Shown here: positions 61,440 to 64,000 of the stretch, piece after piece
Layout of the letters: every line of letters starts with the position of its first letter
Numbering within the stretch: the stretch's first letter is position 1
Source of the DNA: Neisseria sp. Marseille-Q5346
GTDB lineage: Bacteria > Pseudomonadota > Gammaproteobacteria > Burkholderiales > Neisseriaceae
Direction of reading: 5' to 3'
DNA: 64,000 bases
Assembly (NCBI RefSeq): GCF_946902045.1
Contig: NZ_OX336253.1
Location: 2,170,001 to 2,234,000, forward strand
Position numbers and translations under genes: made by a program
The notes under the pieces: generated by a model
Seen by the model: the letters and a program-made list of their open reading frames with translations, nothing else
What the model was told of the DNA's origin: nothing
Databases searched by the model: none

Positions 61440-62066
61440 TTAATCAATGCCAATAGGCAAACAGACGGTTTCTTGACAATAGGTTTTGCCGGATTCGCTT
61501 AAGTGTGCCGGTTTGTAGGCGGCAAAGGTGTAGGTCAGGTCTGCGCGGAATGTATCGGGATCGGCTTCGGCGGTGTCGCAGTTGAGGCCGGTGGGAATGT
61601 CGAGGGCGATTTTTAGGCCGTCTGCATGATTGAGTTGGCGGCAGAGGGCGGCGATTTCTGCAGGAAGCGCGCCGCTGAAGCCTGTACCGAATATGCCTTC
61701 GATAATGATGTCGTAACCGTTTTTCAGACGGCCTTCCAGTTCTTGTACGGATATCAATTCAATATGAGGTAAACCGTTGAGGCGTTCGCGATTGGTTTGA
61801 GCCAAGGGGGAGAGGTTTTCTTCGAGTGAAAACAGAATATCGATGTGCCAACCTTGCGCCTGCATATATCTTGCCATGACTAAGCTGTCGCCGCCGTTGT
61901 TGCCTTTGCCGCAAACGATCAGGGCGCGTCCGGCTTGAGGGTGACGCTGCATGAGGTCTCGGGCGGCTGAGCTGCCGGCATTTTCCATCAGTTGGTCGAA
62001 GCTTGTGCCTTTATTGACGGCTGCTTGTTCGCGTTCGCGCATCTGGGCGGCGGTATAGACTTTCAT
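61440..62066 (-). CDS. nnrE: NAD(P)H-hydrate epimerase
   Basis: 208 residues, the YjeF N-terminal-type Rossmann fold. AQMREREQAAVNKG, LMENAGSSAARDL, IVCGKGNNGGDSLVMARYM and GLKIALDIPTGLNCDT are the family signatures. It epimerises damaged NAD(P)HX. The dehydratase domain (NnrD) is not fused here. It lies just downstream of truB on the same strand, with a 22-base gap. Confidence 0.93.
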   Translation of the reverse strand: MKVYTAAQMREREQAAVNKGTSFDQLMENAGSSAARDLMQRHPQAGRALIVCGKGNNGGDSLVMARYMQAQGWHIDILFSLEENLSPLAQTNRERLNGLPHIELISVQELEGRLKNGYDIIIEGIFGTGFSGALPAEIAALCRQLNHADGLKIALDIPTGLNCDTAEADPDTFRADLTYTFAAYKPAHLSESGKTYCQETVCLPIGID

Positions 62067-62088
62067 GATCGGCTCTCTTTGCAGGAAG

Positions 62089-63003
62089 TTATTTATCGGC
62101 GGTATTCATCAGGCGCAAGGCTTTCAGACGGCCTATTTCTTTTTGATATTCCACCAGTCCGATAAATGTGCCGTCTCGGCTGTACACACGGATGGGCTGT
62201 TCGGCGGAAATGTCTTCGGTAAACTGGGGGCGTTGGCCGTATTTGAGCATGGTAACGGCGTAGTCGTTTAACTCCAGTTTGGGGAAATGTTGTACCAAGA
62301 CATCGCAAGGCAGCAGCAGGGCATCGCGTTCGGCTTCGTCCAATTCTGCCAAGGCTTCGAGCGTGTGGCTTTGGGCAATGGTAAAGCCTGCGGTTTCGGT
62401 ACGGCGCAGGGCGGTCAGGTGGGCAAATGTGCCGATATGTTTGGCGATGTCTTCGCTGAGGGTGCGGATGTAGGTACCCTTGCTGCAACGTACGTCTATC
62501 ACGGCTTTGGGTGCATCAAATTCAGTGATATCAATGGAGTAAATGGTGATGTCGCGCGCTTTGCGTTCGATAACGATGCCTTTGCGTGCGTATTCGTACA
62601 GCGGTTTGCCTTCGTGCTTGAGGGCGGAAAACATAGGTGGCACTTGGCGGATATCGCCCGTTAATGCTTGGCAGGCCGTCTGAAATTCGGACAATGAAAT
62701 ATCGGCGCGTGCGGTGGCGATGATTTCGCCTTCTGCATCGCCCGTACTGCTGGCTTCGCCCAGTTTCAGCGTGGCGGTATAGGCTTTGTCGGCATCAATC
62801 AGATATTGGGCAAACTTGGTCGCTTCGCCGAAGCAAACAGGCAGAAGCCCTGTGGCCAAAGGGTCAAGTACGCCGGTATGCCCGGCTTTTTCGGCACGGA
62901 ACAACCGCCGCGCTTTTTGCAGGGCGGTGTTGCTGGAAAGGCCTTCAGGTTTGTCGAGGAGAAGAACGCCGTTGACCGGGCGTTTGGTGGGTTTGGCTGT
63001 CAT
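62089..63003 (-). CDS. truB: tRNA pseudouridine-55 synthase
   Basis: A 304-residue enzyme making pseudouridine 55 in the T-loop of tRNAs. Motif I KPEGLSSNTALQKA and motif II HTGVLDPLATGLLPV with the catalytic Asp47, then a C-terminal PUA-type domain (about 235-304). Length is typical. In Neisseria and elsewhere truB often follows rbfA; the gene upstream here is instead a secreted hypothetical. Confidence 0.97.
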   Translation of the reverse strand: MTAKPTKRPVNGVLLLDKPEGLSSNTALQKARRLFRAEKAGHTGVLDPLATGLLPVCFGEATKFAQYLIDADKAYTATLKLGEASSTGDAEGEIIATARADISLSEFQTACQALTGDIRQVPPMFSALKHEGKPLYEYARKGIVIERKARDITIYSIDITEFDAPKAVIDVRCSKGTYIRTLSEDIAKHIGTFAHLTALRRTETAGFTIAQSHTLEALAELDEAERDALLLPCDVLVQHFPKLELNDYAVTMLKYGQRPQFTEDISAEQPIRVYSRDGTFIGLVEYQKEIGRLKALRLMNTADK

Positions 63004-63021
63004 AGCGTTTTTTTAAGGAAC

Positions 63022-63061
63022 ATGCCGTCTGAAAAAAGAGTTTTATATTTTCAGACGGCAT
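63022..63061. terminator. Inverted AT-type DUS
   Basis: ATGCCGTCTGAA (63022-63033) and TTCAGACGGCAT (63050-63061), the meningococcal form of the DUS. It lies between truB and the secreted hypothetical. Confidence 0.8.
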
Positions 63062-63068
63062 TTTATTA

Positions 63069-63935
63069 TCAGTTGAACCATTTAAAGCGATAAGTTGTCC
63101 GCTTGATTTTTATAAATGGAAATGAAGAAACTTCAGAAACCTCTACAGATTTTGGTTGCATGGTTTGCTTTGCCAATGTTGCGGTTACCGTTACACTTTT
63201 GAAAAGTTGGTCTGCATCTATCAGTTCTTTCGTAGTTACCTTATCTGTTTTCAAGAAGCTTTCGTTGCCGATATCAGCAGTCTGATCTATATTAACTTGA
63301 GATTGGTATCGTAATGTTATCTCTTGATCAGTCTGATTTATCAATTGATAAGAACTTGTTTGAATATACGGCATGCCTAAGATAGAAAAATTTTTCTGAG
63401 ATGGTGCAGGTAGTTTGTCAGGGTTAATATCCGCCCAAAGCCATATCCAGTAACTCCATGGATTGTCCATCTTTTTTTGTTTTATGGCATTTTGTATTTC
63501 TAGATTGTTTAATTCCTCCAAGTCATCTTTACTAATACTTTTCTTCTCAAGGCTTATTTTCTTTGATTGAGTGTAAAAATCTTTCCAGTTGATAATATCA
63601 ACAGCTTGTCCTGATTGATTAATTAGTAAAACAAGGGGTGGCAGAGTTTGTGAAGAGAGTACATCTTCTTCGCTAGGTTTGTAATCATTGATAGAAATAA
63701 TATTACGGTTGCCGTAAGACAGTACAAAGTTGCTTATTCCCCGTTTGGTTAATTGAATGAAATACCTATACTCTATCACGTTGGATGAAACATCATTTGT
63801 TTCTGTCACGCCAGATGGAATATCAGTTATCTCTGTTACTTCGGCTTTATTTTGCTTCCAATTAAAAGATAAAGGCGTGGAAAAGGCATAGGACGCTGTT
63901 GCAAATAAAATAGATACAAGCCATTTTTTCATCAT
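63069..63935 (-). CDS. Secreted hypothetical protein
   Basis: 288 residues from ATG 63935. Signal peptide MMKKWLVSILFATASYAFS, then a beta-rich mature part. Segments such as VIEYRYFIQLTKRGISNFVLSYGNR and VTVTATLAKQTMQPKSVEVSEVSSFPFIKIKRTTYRF suggest an all-beta fold. It has no cysteine in the mature region and no DUS. AT-richer than its neighbours. Function not recognised. The ATG at 63932 is an alternative start. Confidence 0.6.
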   Translation of the reverse strand: MMKKWLVSILFATASYAFSTPLSFNWKQNKAEVTEITDIPSGVTETNDVSSNVIEYRYFIQLTKRGISNFVLSYGNRNIISINDYKPSEEDVLSSQTLPPLVLLINQSGQAVDIINWKDFYTQSKKISLEKKSISKDDLEELNNLEIQNAIKQKKMDNPWSYWIWLWADINPDKLPAPSQKNFSILGMPYIQTSSYQLINQTDQEITLRYQSQVNIDQTADIGNESFLKTDKVTTKELIDADQLFKSVTVTATLAKQTMQPKSVEVSEVSSFPFIKIKRTTYRFKWFN

Positions 63936-63942
63936 AGATTTC

Positions 63943-64000
63943 TTAATCTTCAACCGGTTTTTCCGCCGCCACTTGGTCGATCAGGCTGGAAATGCTCATG
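63943..64000 (-). CDS. 3' end of an unidentified gene
   Basis: The last codons of a minus-strand gene that continues beyond the window. The reading is MSISSLIDQVAAEKPVED followed by TAA (63943-63945). Its stop lies 7 bases before the next gene's ATG. It is too short to identify. Confidence 0.45.
   Translation of the reverse strand, partial: MSISSLIDQVAAEKPVED

Overview
This window looks like chromosome from a commensal Neisseria. It is saturated with the DNA uptake sequence in the AGGCCGTCTGAA (AG-DUS) form, often as inverted pairs that act as terminators. The proteins are typical Neisseriaceae: TdfH receptor, Slam, lipoprotein cytochrome c', PilZ and CcoG/CcoS. The dominance of AG-DUS over the ATGCCGTCTGAA form of meningococci and gonococci suggests a N. 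subflava/flavescens-type species. That placement is inference; no rRNA gene is present to test it.

Layout. 1-9.6 kb: end of a glutaredoxin, upp, trxA, an oligopeptide-type ABC ATPase (yejF), an acyl-CoA synthetase, holB-pilZ-tatD, an LplT-like MFS exporter and ccoS. 9.8-17.2 kb: ackA, then a zinc block with the TonB-dependent receptor tdfH (Zur-box-like operator on its promoter), cytochrome c', an SDR enzyme, zur and a COG0523 zinc GTPase. 17.3-23.4 kb: yejB-yejE, two TauE/DsbD_2-type membrane proteins, pssA, xseA. 23.5-31.9 kb: LPS and nucleotide genes (lpxK, two DUF2059 proteins, Trm112-like, kdsB, adk, pyrF, hldA, hldD). 32.1-34.9 kb: an AT-rich SAP-domain gene of Gram-positive appearance, then a tRNA cluster (Leu, an aberrant Cys-like tRNA, Cys, four Gly) beside pgsA and a HELTH protein. 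34.9-39.4 kb: ccoH, ccoG, tkt. 39.7-42.6 kb: a Slam outer-membrane translocon with a repeat-bearing surface lipoprotein, bracketed by a different DUS dialect. 42.7-53.3 kb: clpA-clpS, cold-shock gene, smpB, lipoproteins, trxB, and a putrescine block (PuuB-like oxidase with potG-potH-potI). 53.7-64 kb: radC, small proteins, aqpZ, ftsK, a CbiM-like permease, crcB, a SUFU-domain protein, nnrE, truB and a secreted hypothetical.

Most of the window is ordinary core genome. The accessory parts most worth attention are the Slam/lipoprotein cassette, the SAP-domain gene with a TTG start, the aberrant tRNA-Cys-like gene, and a 44-bp direct repeat carrying perfect DnaA boxes upstream of holB. Several genes also use the DUS as coding sequence, including the catalytic JAMM motif of RadC.
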